In this document: positions 10,331 through 22,130 of the stretch, piece after piece
Position numbering within the stretch: position 1 is the first letter of the stretch
Layout: each line of letters starts with the position of its first letter
NCBI RefSeq assembly: GCF_030272615.1
Contig: NC_081412.1
Span: 694,906,083 to 694,966,082, forward strand
From: Cryptomeria japonica
Lineage: Eukaryota; Streptophyta; Pinopsida; Cupressales; Cupressaceae
Direction of reading: 5' to 3'
Length of the DNA: 60,000 bases
Position numbers and translations under genes: made by a program
The notes under the pieces: model-generated
The model's database searches: none
Told to the model about the DNA's origin: nothing
Seen by the model: only the letters and a program-made list of their open reading frames with translations

Positions 10331-12022
10331 TCATCTTTCTAAGATTTTGTTTGACGGGTTTGGCCCTAGGAGCTATGGATAAGTGATGCATTATGAGATA
10401 TGGATCAATGTCGAGCATGTCTATGTATGACCAAGCGAATTTGACTTGATTTTCTTGAAAAAATTTGGTGAATTTGGTCTCTCTTGCTCGGTTAATGATT
10501 CTGCAAGGTGGATGACTTTTGTTGTTTCTTGAGTGTCAAAGTTGATAGATTGAGTTGGCTCAATCAAAATCGCTAATCTCTCTTGATAATATTTGGGCAA
10601 GGTGTCAAGTTTTTGATCCTCCAGTGCCTAAAGAGGTTTTCACCTTTAGATATGCCTTTTGTTTTTACTCTTTTCTACTACCATAGAATGGTTTTCACCA
10701 TTAGATTCTTTTTTCTTTTTTCCTTTATTTTTATGACTGAAAGACTTGGCACCCCCTTCTATGAAGGTGTCACTTGATAATCCATTAGTGGAGCATGTTT
10801 ATGGGTTTACTAAACAAAGGTATTGGAAAATTCTATCATCATTGTAGAATTTGGGTAGGCTTACGTGTTCAGGTTCATTCCAGTCTATGAGGTCAGGGTA
10901 TACAAGTGGCATTAGGTCATTTGGTAGGTTGAGGTCTGCAATCATGATGGTCATGATGGAGACATAGTCATAGTTGTTTGGGATATTGGTGAGGTCTATG
11001 ATATTCTTGAGGTCTTTCATGGTACTTTCCTTGATAGTGCCTTGTTCATATTGTCGTTGCTTGTTCTCACTAGCCTCGTAGATACGTTGTGGTCCGAATT
11101 CAAACAGTTGAGATCTTGAGCCTTGTCCGTCATGAGAAATGGGTGTGTATGCATGGATTGTATCCACCTCAATATCTTTAGTAACATTAGAACAACTATC
11201 CCACTCATATTCATTGGAATCGGTTTCAAAATCATTGTCCCATATTACCTCGCTGAACCTGACAGGTATATTGTATGATGAGAAAAGATCACTAATAATT
11301 GACACGATTTTAGTAGCTTGTTCTTATTCAGGATCAGTGCTTGCTTGCACTCTTTGAACTTGTTCATATATCATTTCTTTTCTATGAGTAGCAATTTTGT
11401 TAGGTTGTGTCTCAACCTTGGTTTGATCAGGTTCTTGTATATGATGTACTTTCTTATAAGAAGCTTCCTCCCTTTGAATAGCGAGTTCTTGTCATTTCTC
11501 ATCTTCTTCATGCTTTTTCTCCTTCCTTGTCTATTTTGTTTCTTGGTGTAGTGCTTCTTGCCATGAATCTTCATTATATATATTTTTTTGCTTTCCATTG
11601 AAGTTTTTGATGGTGAGCTTTTTGTGTCGGTGGAATATGTTGGCCATACCCAAGTCATGTTTTGTCTTTTGCAAATTATGAATGGGGTTGTATGGGTTCT
11701 ATGATGCCTTCTTGGCTCTTTCCAATAGGTCCTTTTCCTTTGTATCCCATTCATTGCATGATTCAGAACCCATTACTGTATTGTTCTATTGGGATGGTGT
11801 CCTCTATTGTTGCTGTTCGTGGTTCTTCTTCATCCTTGTAGAGCCAACTAAGGATGTCTTTATCTTTTGATTCTTCTTCTAATGTTCCTTCTTGGATGAA
11901 GGCAACCTCAAACTTCTTGATGGGTTGTTTTGATGGTTGTCTTGATGTAGATGGTAAACCATGTGATCTAGGGGATAGAGTTTCAAAGAATACTCTCTCA
12001 TTATGTTGTCCTTTATATGTAG
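10331..12022 (-). pseudogene. Fragment U protease-RT linker
   Basis: Low-conservation coding relic between protease and RT. A 168-codon open stretch at 10799-11305 corresponds in position to the SKDILVWYSN...HEWEFDSV segment of Y and X (here SNEYEWDSC). It is acidic and Ile/Asn-rich with no recognised catalytic domain. I could not find the G-patch-like motif that Y and X carry after the protease. Confidence 0.55.
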
Positions 12023-12714
12023 CTACCTCTCAAAGTCTAGAGATAAAGACTTGAGTTTTTCTTGATTGTTTGATGATGAGGATCGTGAAGCTTCTCTGTT
12101 GTGTAGTACTAGGACATCTTGCACTACTTTCAATGTGTTGCAATATTGAGAAGCATTGGTGTCTGCTAAAATGGTGATTTCTTGTCCATCAAAAAGAAAT
12201 TTGATGCATTGGTGATAGGTGGAAGGTATGACTTGCATTTCATGGATCCAAGGGCGACCCAAGAGGATGTTGTAGGACAAGTCTATATCCAAGACTTAGC
12301 AAACAATTTCTTTTAGAACTGGTCCCACTTGAATAGGTAGGACTACCACACCTTTTGATGATCTTTCTTCATCGTCATAGGCCTTAATGGCGATTCTTCT
12401 TTTTGGATCAATAGCTTGTTTGAAGAAACCCAATGCCCGGAGGAGCTTTAGAGCACACATATTTAAACCTGCTCCTCCATCTATAAGGATTGTTTTAACC
12501 TAATTTTTATAGACTAACACTTCAATGTGCAATGGGGTATTATAAGGATGATTTAAAGAGATGCCATTATGCTCTAAGAATGATAATATTTGAGCTACAA
12601 CCAAATGTGCCACCATATCTTGGAATCTATCCAAGTCCAAATCGGGTGGGACCGTAGTATCGAGAGCTTTCTCCAAAATGTCCTTGTGAGATGGTGAGAT
12701 TCTCAATATTGCTC
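12023..12714 (-). pseudogene. Fragment U protease and pre-protease region
   Basis: Retropepsin-type aspartic protease that matures Gag-Pol. The active site ILIDGGAGLN lies near 12450-12490, followed by VLPIQVGPV, the flap-distal YNILLGRPWIH and STYHQCIKF. The pre-protease segment (ISPSHKDILEKAL ... HNGISLNHPYNTPLHIE) matches Y at 18400-18620. U ends in this segment and the LTR of Y resumes. No LTR, PBS or clear target duplication bounds U. Confidence 0.87.
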
Positions 12715-13189
12715 AATCCTAACCCTTGTTAAGATTGCTCAATCTTAACCCTTCATTTCCCCATTTCTTATATAAATAGAACCCTTCTCCTCAAGCAAAG
12801 AAGGAAGCATTAGAGTATTGTTGTTATACTAGTATTAGCATAGAGATTTTTCATAGCATAACTATCTACACTTGAATAGCATTTGTTTATCATATTCAAC
12901 CATCTTGAATCTCCATATGCCATCCATGGCTAGTGCTAAAGCTGAGAGCTACACTCATTTGGGACTTGGAGAGGGGAGAAACAAGGGAGAAGCATCAAAA
13001 GGTATCATGGAAGCATCTTAGGGAGGCTCTTCTCCTTTCTTTTATTTTGTTAGACTTCTTTCATGCTTTTTTGAAATCTCTTTTGATATGTTTGGAATGG
13101 TTTTTAGTTCTTTGCTTTGGTTTTATGGTTGAAACTACCTTATTAACATTGAACTTTGTTGTTGCCTTGTCCCCATTTCCATGACATCA
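12715..13189 (+). mobile_element. Element Y 5' LTR, second segment
   Basis: Resumes the LTR at CTCAATCCTAACCC and ends ATGACATCA. The TATA box TATAAATA is at 12771-12778, about 50 bp downstream of the repeated TTGTTAAGATTGCTCAATC block, so the transcription start should be near 12805 (inference). The exact junction with U is uncertain by about 12 bases. A short open frame at 12933-13184 recurs in the other LTR at 40128-40370; I see no evidence it is a gene. Confidence 0.92.
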
Positions 13190-13191
13190 TT

Positions 13192-13209
13192 TGGTGAACC
13201 CGACATGAA
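13192..13209 (+). other. Element Y primer-binding site
   Basis: TGGTGAACCCGACATGAA lies two bases after the LTR end and begins TGG, as expected for pairing with a tRNA CCA end. The same site with one C-to-T change follows the 5' LTR of Z at 24771. I do not assign the tRNA. Confidence 0.85.
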
Positions 13210-13791
13210 AGAATAGAATTTTTCTTTTAAATTACCTTTCTTTCTTTTTTTTTTTGAATAAGCCTTTTTAGTTAGTTGTTTAGAATGTTTTTTTTTATTA
13301 AATGGTTTCTTTTTTAGAATACACTTTTAAATTAGTTGTTTAAATTTTATTTTTTAAATTAGTCTTTTAGAATAGATTTTTTTTTTTAAGCTTCTTAAGA
13401 TATTTTTTATTTAAAATTAGATATTTTTTATTGTTATTTTTTTTTAAGTAGTCTTTAAATTAAGATTTTTCTAAATTAGTCTTTCATTTAGTTCTAATTT
13501 AGATTTTAAATTAGTTTTTAATTTAGTTTTCGATTAGATTTAAATTAGTTTTATTAATTTAGATCAAATTTGTTTGTTAGTGTGATTTGTGTTAATATGA
13601 TTCATTTGATTTTGGATTTACATCTTGTGCAGGACATAAGGAGTGTCTTTCTAGCATACTGTTGCAGGTGTTGAAAGTGTCAAATTTGCAAAAAAAAAAA
13701 AAACTCCTTAACATGTTCTAATTGTAAAAATTGATCAATCCTAGGATAGTCATTCACATTGTCTTCATTTTTCTATCTTGGTCTAAAAATG

Positions 13792-14200
13792 AACAATCGT
13801 ATTGCTATCTTGGATTAAAACGAACTATCATTTTTGCAATCTTGGCTAAAACAAATATCCACATCTTGCAATATGGGCTAAAAAGAACAATCAACTTGTT
13901 ATTTTTTTGAGTTTAAAAAGAACAATCACATTGCTATCTTGGATTAAAATGAACTATCATTTTTGCAATCTTGGCTAAAATGACCATTCACATCTTGCAA
14001 TATGGGCTAAAAAGAACAATCAACTTGTTATTTTTTTGAGTTTAAAAAGAACAATCACATTGCTATCTTGGATTAAAAAGAACTATCATTTTTGCAATCT
14101 TGGCTAAAACAAATATTCACATCTTGCAATATGGGCTAAAAAGAATGATCAACTTGTTATTTTTTGAGTTTAAAAGAGAACAATCATTTTGCAATCTTAA
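13792..14200 (+). repeat. 129-bp tandem repeat, about 3 copies
   Basis: Units start with AACAATC at 13792, 13921 and 14050 (period 129). Each holds GCTATCTTGGATTAAAA, TTTTGCAATCTTGGCTAAAA and CATCTTGCAATATGGGC blocks. The final unit decays after about 14180. Located in the Y leader. Confidence 0.85.
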
Positions 14201-15313
14201 ATAAAACGAACACTTCATTTTGCTATCTTGGCTAAAAAGAACACCATGGTTGTTGGAGCAACATCTCCAAGTATCAAATAGATCACATTGTGATGATGGG
14301 TTAAAAAGAATAAGTGTCTTTTTTGTTTGGCATGCTTGTGCAAAAATCTGTAGAGTGGTCCTACTTCTAACACACATTATCCTATCCGTTGGCTTTCATG
14401 GTCCTAGGTGCAAGAGAAAAGTGTTAGTAACACTCAAAAGTTTATCCTTTTAAGAGAGGCCTGCCAAGAGACACATCACTCTTGGGAATGACCTCACACA
14501 GTAAATCCTTTGAGCCACTATAGAAATCAGGTGTGAGAGAAAGTTGTAGCCTTGGGTATAGCTGTTCTTATAGTGTAACTTGCTGAAAGGACAAATGGGC
14601 CCCTCCACAAGTTACAAAGCTCTTAAGCGAGTCACTATAGAATGAACTTATGTCCAAAGAAATCAAAAATTACTAAACACCTTTATGTAGTAGCCCACCC
14701 ATTCTATTGACTAAGGATATTTGTGATAAATTCAGTGCAAGAGCATAGAAGGTTTTGCTCCCAAGATACTCACCATACATATTTCCTTGAGTAGAAACAT
14801 AGCTTTCTGAAAGGTTACTTGTAGCCCGATAAAAGTGGTGACTCCCCCATCATAGGGATCATCTATTTTTTATGCTCGTGCAAGACTTAGTATATCACAT
14901 CCTTACCTGCCATGATGGGATTCATAAGGTATGTAGTACCAAAGTCAAAGAAATATCAAGATGTGGGCTGAAATTATCGCAACTGGCCATTTGACCTTAG
15001 GGATAAAGAGTGTTTGAAGTGTTTTCATTTTTGAGTCAAGACCAGTGCAAATTGAGCCAACTTTGGGCTTTGGAAAAACAACTAAAATACATTTGAAGAA
15101 AAGGGTCATAAAAAGTTCAAAAGATTGGGTTGATCTAGACCCATACTTACTTGTGCCTTTTTAGGAAACATTCTTGTGTTTGTGTGCTTGCTTTGTTTTC
15201 TTGTCAAAGAAACATCATAAATTCAAATTAGAACAAGTATTCATCCAACACCAACATTTTCAAAAACACAAAAGATCAAAAACAAAGAGCAACAATGAAA
15301 AGTATCAAATTAT

Positions 15314-15697
15314 ATGACCATTCTTCACATCTTACGAAAGCAGAATCTTCATCAATACATCAACTTGAAGAAAAGACCCTTAAGCTCAAAGGCTCTTATC
15401 AAAAGGAGGAAATTCTTCTATCTTAGTAGACAAATATTTGTCTCTCATAGAACCTTCCTACGTCGCATGCGTCTATATCTTCAAGGGAAATCAAATGAAT
15501 TTGACCAAAAGCCATTAAACTGTGGAGCTTTTATGCAATATCAAGCTTTGAGTTATCATGAGAACAAAGGAGGCAAAATCAATCCTGACTTCTTTCCTGA
15601 CATTTGCATCACATATAACGCAACTCAGGAAGAACCACCAACCCCTGAACAAGAAGAGAAAGAATTTGTTCCTTTTGTAACACAAAGTTTCTATTAA
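15314..15697 (+). other. Possible pre-gag small ORF of Y (127 codons)
   Basis: An open frame with a basic N-terminal half (KRRKFFYLSRQ) and an acidic tail (PPTPEQEEKEFVPF). No recognised domain. It lies in the Y leader about 440 bases before the gag start. It may be a short extra ORF or chance; not needed to explain the element. Confidence 0.25.
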
Positions 15698-16133
15698 AGT
15701 TAAACATCTCATCCATTATCATATTCATATCTCATCAAATATATTCCAACTCTCAAAACATCAAAAGGTTTTTGTCCTAAGTTCTATTTTGATATTGCTT
15801 GAATTAAACACAAACACATCACTTTTTAGAGTGTCTCTACATCTAGGATAAACTCATCCTAAGAGGCATTTCTACGCAGGTTAAAACTAGTCTATGAGTG
15901 AATCCTCTCATTACTAGGTAGTTGAGTCTGTAACACATCTCAGATCTCTCTAAACCTTATCACATCAAACTTTGTCAATCAAACACAACAAGCAATTCAA
16001 GAAGGAACTTTGGTACCATCTACCTTTAGTGCTAGAGATTCATATGCAAAATGCTTCACCAAACAACAATCTTTCATTTCATCACCAACTTATCATCATT
16101 TTCATCAAGCTTCAACAAAAACTTGTAAACAAA

Positions 16134-17255
16134 ATGGCTCATACCAGGTCCAGGTCTAGACAACAAGAAATTAAAGAGGAAGAGGAGGAAAATATAAATG
16201 AATTCCAAGAATCCCTTGGAGGAAACGTAAATGATGACAACCCAAGTACTCCTACTCCTATAGCAATAGAAAGGGCACAACACAACCCTCTCTTTAATAG
16301 AATTTTTGATTAAATACTCAAGAGAAATGTTGATGCTCACTTTTTAAGACTTGCTCAGGAGGGGGCTAAACTACCCTTTGACTTTGATGTTGCACAACTA
16401 AGACAAGCATCAGAACACCAAAGTCATAATGAGGATGAAAGAGGTCAAGATCACATCAAATATAACCTTCCTCAAGGTAATCCCCCACCTCCTCCTCCAA
16501 ATGAAATAGACATGTTGTGGCAACAAGTCAAAAATATCGCCCAACAACTTCATAGTGGTGTAAAAACTAATCAATTTTCACTCAATGACATTTGTCCCTA
16601 TCCCTTTGATAGGAATCTTCATATGCCACCATTTCCATGAGGGTTTGAAACATCTAAGTTTTAAAAGTATCGAGGAAAAGGAGATCCTCATGATCATGTT
16701 AGAGAATTCCATTCAGCTTGCCTCGAAGTGGTATATGAGGATACATACCTAATGTGACTTTTTCCCCAAAGCTTGGGAGGAACAACCACTTCATGGTTTT
16801 CCCGATTACCAAGTGGCACTAGGACCTTCGAAGAGCTAGTCCAGAAGTTCCTGGCACATTACTCACACAACATTAATGAACATGATATCACCATGGCTGA
16901 TCTATGTAACACTAAACAAAAACCGGGTGAGCTATTTTCAGTCTTTCTGCAATGATGGCATCAAATGTCTAGCAGATGTTCTCTTCAGTTACCTGAACAA
17001 GAACTAGTGGAAATATTTATTTCCAACTTAAATGACGAAATGGAATTTCACCTAGACATAAAAGACATAGACTCTTTCAATGACATGATCACCAAAAGCT
17101 TAAAATGTGAGCGGGCTCTCATAAAAAAAGGGCTTATCAAAATATATAATGAGCCAAAGGATGGCCCTCGCCCACGCTTCAATAGTGACAAGCCTAACTT
17201 CTGGAACAAAAACAAAAACGTCATCAACGACGGGGTTGTGGATTCAAGAACTATC
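16134..17255 (+). pseudogene. Element Y gag, 5' part
   Basis: Gag forms the virus-like particle. The start MAHTRSRSRQQE resembles gag starts of related plant elements. The Retrotrans_gag core has FDRNLHMPPFP, TTSWFSRLPSGTRTFEELVQKFLAHYSH, KPGELFSVFLQ, and LPEQELVEIFISNL. All of it stays in one frame but carries five stops (TAA, TGA, TAA, TGA, TGA). The solo LTR interrupts it at 17256. Frame is recovered exactly on the far side once the 455-bp LTR and one 5-bp duplication are discounted. Confidence 0.9.
17251..17255 (+). repeat. Target-site duplication of the solo LTR (CTATC)
   Basis: CTATC at 17251-17255 is repeated at 17711-17715 on the other side of the insertion. Confidence 0.92.
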
Positions 17256-17710
17256 TGTGAGATTTTGCCAAGATCAAGAGCTCAATGAAATGTACAAAAT
17301 AGAGACACAATATAGGACAAGAATAAACTGTATCAATAGAAAATGATCAATAGTCAATTGTTCAATAGTTACATACAATGTAGATGAGCTTTCTTATATA
17401 GGCAAGGCTAGGGATATGTGAGCACACAAACATGACATGTGGCTCAATAAGAAACAAGGGTAGGTAGGAAATAGGTGTGGGTAGGTAGGAGAAATAATAT
17501 AATAGTCCACATGAGGTGGATCACCCACTGAATGTGGAGTGTAACAACAAAATCAACACCATAAAAGGTGGAATTTCTCCTACACACACTATCCCAATGT
17601 GGCACAAACACCCAAGTGTCTCATACCCAAACTAATATGAAATGCATTATCCTAAGTAAACTTAAGTAAGGTGTAATAATATCCATGATGAATAATTATT
17701 TACACCAACA
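17256..17710 (-). mobile_element. 455-bp solo LTR in gag of Y
   Basis: Bounded by TG...CA ends and a CTATC duplication. Read on the minus strand it starts TGTTGGTGTAAAT and carries GCCTATATAAGAAAGC (around 17390-17405), a TATA box in the expected LTR position, so the element pointed left. No internal region remains, so it arose by LTR-LTR recombination. The TGTTGG start and small size suggest a copia family different from C1 and C2. Confidence 0.88.
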
Positions 17711-17715
17711 CTATC

Positions 17716-18120
17716 AAAAGTGCACAACCTGTGGTTCGATTTGCAGGACAAAACCCCCCACCCAAGAATAACACAGTTGCTCCTTCAAATCAAGGACACA
17801 ATACATCTCAAGAGGAACCCAGACAACATCAACAAAATTTTAAACCAAAACAAACATGCACTCCCTTAGGGGAACCCATCAAAACAGTGTTATGTGAATT
17901 GGTTTCTCAAAATATGGTTACCTTACCCAAAACATCAAATTATGAACCTCAAGTCAAACCTTCATGGTGGAGGGATACTAAACATTGTGATTACCATCAA
18001 GGGAAAGGGCATAAGACAAGCAATTGTCACAAATTAAAAGATCTTATTTAGGATCTTATTGACCGAGGTGAAATCAAAATCGAAGGACATGACTCAAAAA
18101 CAACAAACAATGATCATCTT
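17716..18120 (+). pseudogene. Element Y gag, nucleocapsid part
   Basis: Continues gag as KSAQPVVRFAGQNPPPKNN. A zinc-knuckle-like motif CDYHQGKGHKTSNC lies at about 17987-18030, of the C-x2-H-x4-GH-x4-C type seen in Tat Gag, followed by KLKDLI. Gln/Pro-rich before the knuckle. One TAG after the knuckle. Confidence 0.87.
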
Positions 18121-19372
18121 ATGTTCAAAAATCCACTTCCATCCCAAGATCAAAGGGGTCCTTCCACTTCAAGGAGAAACATAGATACCATTGATTATAT
18201 GCAAACCATGTATAATTACACTGTGAATCACCTATATGATGCCAATGAACAAATTACAACTATTACCATCCAAAATCCTAGCTCCACTTGCAATGTTGTT
18301 ACATGTCACAGGAAGATTACCATAAAAGCAGCTCCACAAGGCACCCCATCTATCCCAAAGCAGTATAACCTTGTGGAACTATTAGACAAAATGCCCACAC
18401 TGATATCTATCTTAGAGATATTGTGCCTATCTCCATACCATAAAACAATCTTGGATCAAGCTCTCTAAGAGGCATCAATCCCTGCAAACCTAAATACAGA
18501 TCAGTTCCAAGCTATGGTTGGAAACCTAAGATTGTCACCTTGTCTCACTTTCTCTAAAAGTGACAACTCATCCTTCCAGCAACCTCACAATGCCTCACTC
18601 CACATTGAAGGGTTTATCAACCAACATAGGATTAAGTGAGTCTTGATCGATAATAGAGCAAGCTAGAATATTTGTACGCTACAATTAGTCACAGCTTTGG
18701 GATATGCAATTGAATCAGTGGATCCCTACAAGAAGATCACAATCAAAGCCTATGATGATGTAGAGCATTCGTCCAAAGGAGCTATTGTGCTACCAATACA
18801 AGTGGGCCCTATGGTGAAACACATCATCTATCAAGTTCTGGACCTTCCTCTGCCATACAATTTATTATTAGGAAGACCTTGGATACATGCCATGCAAGCA
18901 GTTCCATCCACCTACCATCAATGTATCAAGTTCCCGCATAATGATGTAGAAATCACAATCTTGGGCAATGCAAACCCCTTTGCATATTGTCATAATATAA
19001 GTCATCAACTAGATATTACCGTTCCCAACAATAGAGAAGCCATCTCCTCCACATCATACTTAAGTCCAGCCTCTCTTTCGAGTTCAAACACCACTATACC
19101 CAAGAAAGAAAAGCTCAAGATGAAGATAGTAGAGGAAGGTCCTAGGGTGTACAATTTGAGCCAACTATTTTATGTTGGAAAAATGCCTACTTCTCCTAGG
19201 ACACATGGCAAATCTCAATGGTTACTTCAAATGCCACTAGACAAGCCAACATATACTTTGATGTTGTCCATCCTTGGAAAGAGTCAAGAAGAAGAGACCA
19301 AAGATGAAGACTTAGCAGAATGGATCTATAAAGATCATATCACCACAAAAATCCCACAAGCTAAGCTTCCCA
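18121..19372 (+). pseudogene. Element Y protease region
   Basis: Pre-protease segment (LEILCLSPYHKTILDQAL), then retropepsin with the active site decayed to LIDNRAS followed by TAG (Gly to Arg, near 18640-18665). Downstream are TIKAYDDVEHSSKGA, VLPIQVGPMVKH, YNLLLGRPWIHAM and STYHQCIKF, matching U and X closely. In frame with gag after the solo LTR. Confidence 0.88.
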
Positions 19373-19515
19373 CATATCAGTATGGCAAAGGCCTTCTCAC
19401 TATGAAAAGAATAGGTTATGATGGTCAGAGTGCTCTAGGACCTTACAAGCAAGGACAACATGAACCGCTGTAGCCAGAATTAAAGGCCAAATATAACACT
19501 GGCCTAGGCTTTCAA
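19373..19515 (+). pseudogene. Element Y G-patch-like motif after the protease
   Basis: The stretch YQYGKGLLTMKRIGYDGQ, then SALGPYKQGQHEPL and YNTGLGF, fits the glycine-patch pattern (G-x-x-LL-x-x-x-GY-x-G-x-x-LG-x-x-x-QG). G-patches bind nucleic acid or RNA helicases and sit C-terminal to the protease in betaretroviruses. X has the same motif at 43213-43300. A TAG follows EPL. Confidence 0.65.
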
Positions 19516-20690
19516 AAGGAGATTCTTCCTAAGATCAAATTCAAAGGGAAACCCAACAAACCACTATATCAACCTATTACAAAGAGGTCACCTTTGATTA
19601 TAAAAGCAACACCAAACACCATAGCAACTACCCCATTGAGGTTAAAAATCCTAGCAAAACAATCTGTGGCACCAATCATCCCACCAATCAAACCAGCAAC
19701 CTTGTCAGTAGCAACAATAACATCAATAGCACCATTAGCAGTAGCAATGGTATCGGTACCCACAACAGTATCAATACCACTGGCAATTCTAGCAGAAGCA
19801 GCAGAGTCAACACTACCGATACTCCCCATATCAGATTCCTTGATCCCCATAATCCTTCCTATAGCACTGATCATTTCATCTACAAAGGTACATCAACCGA
19901 TCACATCTGCAGTGTTTAACTCAAAGGATATCCTAGTATGGTATAGTAATCAAATACTGGAAAGTGACTCAGAGACTAACTCACATGAGTGGGAATTTGA
20001 TTCTGTCTAGCTTAATACTTTAGATGAGGAAGACACATCACTACCTCCACCTCTCAAAGACATCCTTGTTTATGAAGAAGCATAGATAAAGACCTCTTGG
20101 GTTCTTGAGCTAGAAACTTCTTCCATAGACCCTATGTCACATCCTATACCTGATTTTGACAGGGAGAGTACCATCAATGACCTTCACCACAACGTCTTAA
20201 CCCTCACTAACACATCTAAGAAACTTAACCTAATCAATGAGGTAATGCCCATTATCCATCTTGAACTCTTCAAATGGAACTAACCTAATCCCCCATATCT
20301 TGACCATTTCCAAAATGATGAGGTGGTCATTGACTTTTTGGAACTACAGGATAACATACCAAGTGGGGATCACAAAGCTGGATTTGCCATTGAACTTAAT
20401 AGCACAACATACTTCAGGGTGGATGCCAAACCTTTTAGCTACAAAAAAATAACAATAAAACATGGATCTTCTAGTGAAAACCACACTGTGGCACTATTTG
20501 ATCCCACAAAAGTAAAATGAAAGAGCGTATCCAATGGTGAAAACCTTTTTGAGGCACCAGAGGATGAAAGGTTTGACATTCTCCCTTCTTGTACACAACA
20601 AGAACAATCAAAAATTCTCATTGAGGAAACCAAAGAATACAACGTGGGGACTCTTAAAACTCCTCACCACATACATCTAGCATCTCTTTT
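19516..20690 (+). pseudogene. Element Y protease-RT linker
   Basis: Mostly open frame with a biased stretch rich in Ile, Thr, Ala, Pro and Val (19594-19890), then the conserved VFNSKDILVWYSN and SHEWEFDSV, then a Leu/Asn-rich part. Repetitive composition suggests a flexible spacer. X has a counterpart at 42547-43068 with conserved ends but a different middle. Confidence 0.65.
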
Positions 20691-21660
20691 AACTCCAGAG
20701 GAACAGCCCAGGTTTGTTGAATTCTTCAAAAAATGCTAGATCAACTTCGCATGGTCATATGCAGACATGCCTGGTCTTAATCCTGATTTAGTCATGCATC
20801 ACCTCACCGTAGTAGAAGGAGCCAAACCTGTCAAGCAAAAGCTTCGCAAGATGCATCCCCAGATTGCAGTACTCATCAAAGCAGAACTTAAGAAACTCCT
20901 GGATGTTGGTTTCATTAGACCAATTGATTATGCAGGTTAGATATCCAATATTGTGCATGTCTGCAAACTAAATGGGGGCATCTATATCTATACTGACTTC
21001 AGAGATCTAAACAAAGCATGTCCTAAAGATGACTTCCCCCTACCAAACATCAACATAATAGTGGATCGACATAATAGTGGACCTAATAGTAGGACATGCC
21101 ATGCTTTCACTCATGGATGGCTTTTCAGGATACAACTAGATAAAGATCGCACCAGAGGATCAACATAAGATGACCTTCACATGTCCCTGGGGAGCATACT
21201 ACTGGACTATAATGCCTTTTGGTCTAAAGAATGCAGGAGCGGCCTATCAAAGAGAAATGACCACCATTTTTCATGACATGATGCATACCATAATGGAAGA
21301 TTATGTTGATGACTTACTAGCAAAATCACTAACAAGAGAAGGTCATCTGAACATATTAGAGCAAATCTTTGACAGACTAGAACAATATCATGTTTGACTT
21401 AGCCCAAAGAAATGTGTCTTTGGAGTAACCTCAGGGAAACTTCTAGGATACATTGTCTCAAGCAAAGTCATTGAGGTCAATCCTACAAAGGTCAAAGCAA
21501 TCATGGACATGCCACCTCCAAAGAACGTCAGTCAACTACTGACATTACAAGGGTGGCTACAATCCATCCGAACATTCATTGCACAACTGGTGGATAAGTG
21601 TCACCCCTTTACACACCTGTTACACAAAAACATCCACTTTCACTAGGATGCTTGATGCCA
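20691..21660 (+). pseudogene. Element Y reverse transcriptase
   Basis: Motifs in order: LTPEEQPRFVEFF, KPVKQKLRKMHPQ, LKKLLDVGFIRPIDY, TDFRDLNKACPKDDFPLP, then a short local duplication of ATAATAGTGGA (about 21057-21085) with a frameshift, then TFTCPWGAYYW, MPFGLKNAGAAYQREM, the active site DYVDDLLA, SPKKCVFGV and GKLLGYIV. Frame changes from that of protease to that of RNase H at the duplication. One stop follows QYHV. Confidence 0.92.
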
Positions 21661-22130
21661 GCAAGCATTCTAGATGGTTAAAGACTTTCTCATGAATACA
21701 CCATTGTTGATTCCACCAGATCCGAGCAAACATTTATTACTATATATCTCAGCAACTAATACAACATTGGGAGTGCTACTGGCTCAACCTAATGTAGAAG
21801 GGAAAGAGTGTGTTGTTTACTACATCTCTCGCACACTGGTCGGCTATGAACTTAATTACACACCTATTGAGGGAGCTTGCCTAGCAGTAATCTTGGTAGC
21901 CACTAAGTTGAGGCACTACCTGTTAACACATAAAGTACAACTCATTGCTAAGATCGATCCACTAAAGTACTTGCTCAACAAAGCAGCATTGACTGGATGC
22001 TTGGCCAAATGGGTGATGATTCTAAGTGAATTTGACATTGAGTATGTGGACCGTAAGGCTATCAAGGGCCAAGTTATTGCAGATCAGTTGGCTGATGCTC
22101 CTCTCATAGGAGATCATCCTCTCATTTCCA
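21661..22130 (+). pseudogene. Element Y gypsy-type RNase H
   Basis: Contains LLLYISATNTTLGVLLAQ, YYISRTLVGYELNYTPIEGACLAV, KIDPLKYLLNKAALTG and LSEFDIEYVDRKAIKGQ. The first catalytic Asp is Asn (SATN); X has the same Asn at about 40928, so the change predates both insertions. RT-associated RNase H of this lineage may therefore be inactive. Confidence 0.88.

Larger units (their letters stand above)
13210..16133 (+). other. Element Y leader, non-coding
   Basis: Long 5' leader between the primer-binding site and gag. The segment 13210-13560 is T-rich low complexity with many TTTAAATTAG-type repeats. 13792 to about 14200 is a tandem repeat. The remainder shows no convincing gene. Long leaders are common in Tat elements. 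Confidence 0.6.
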
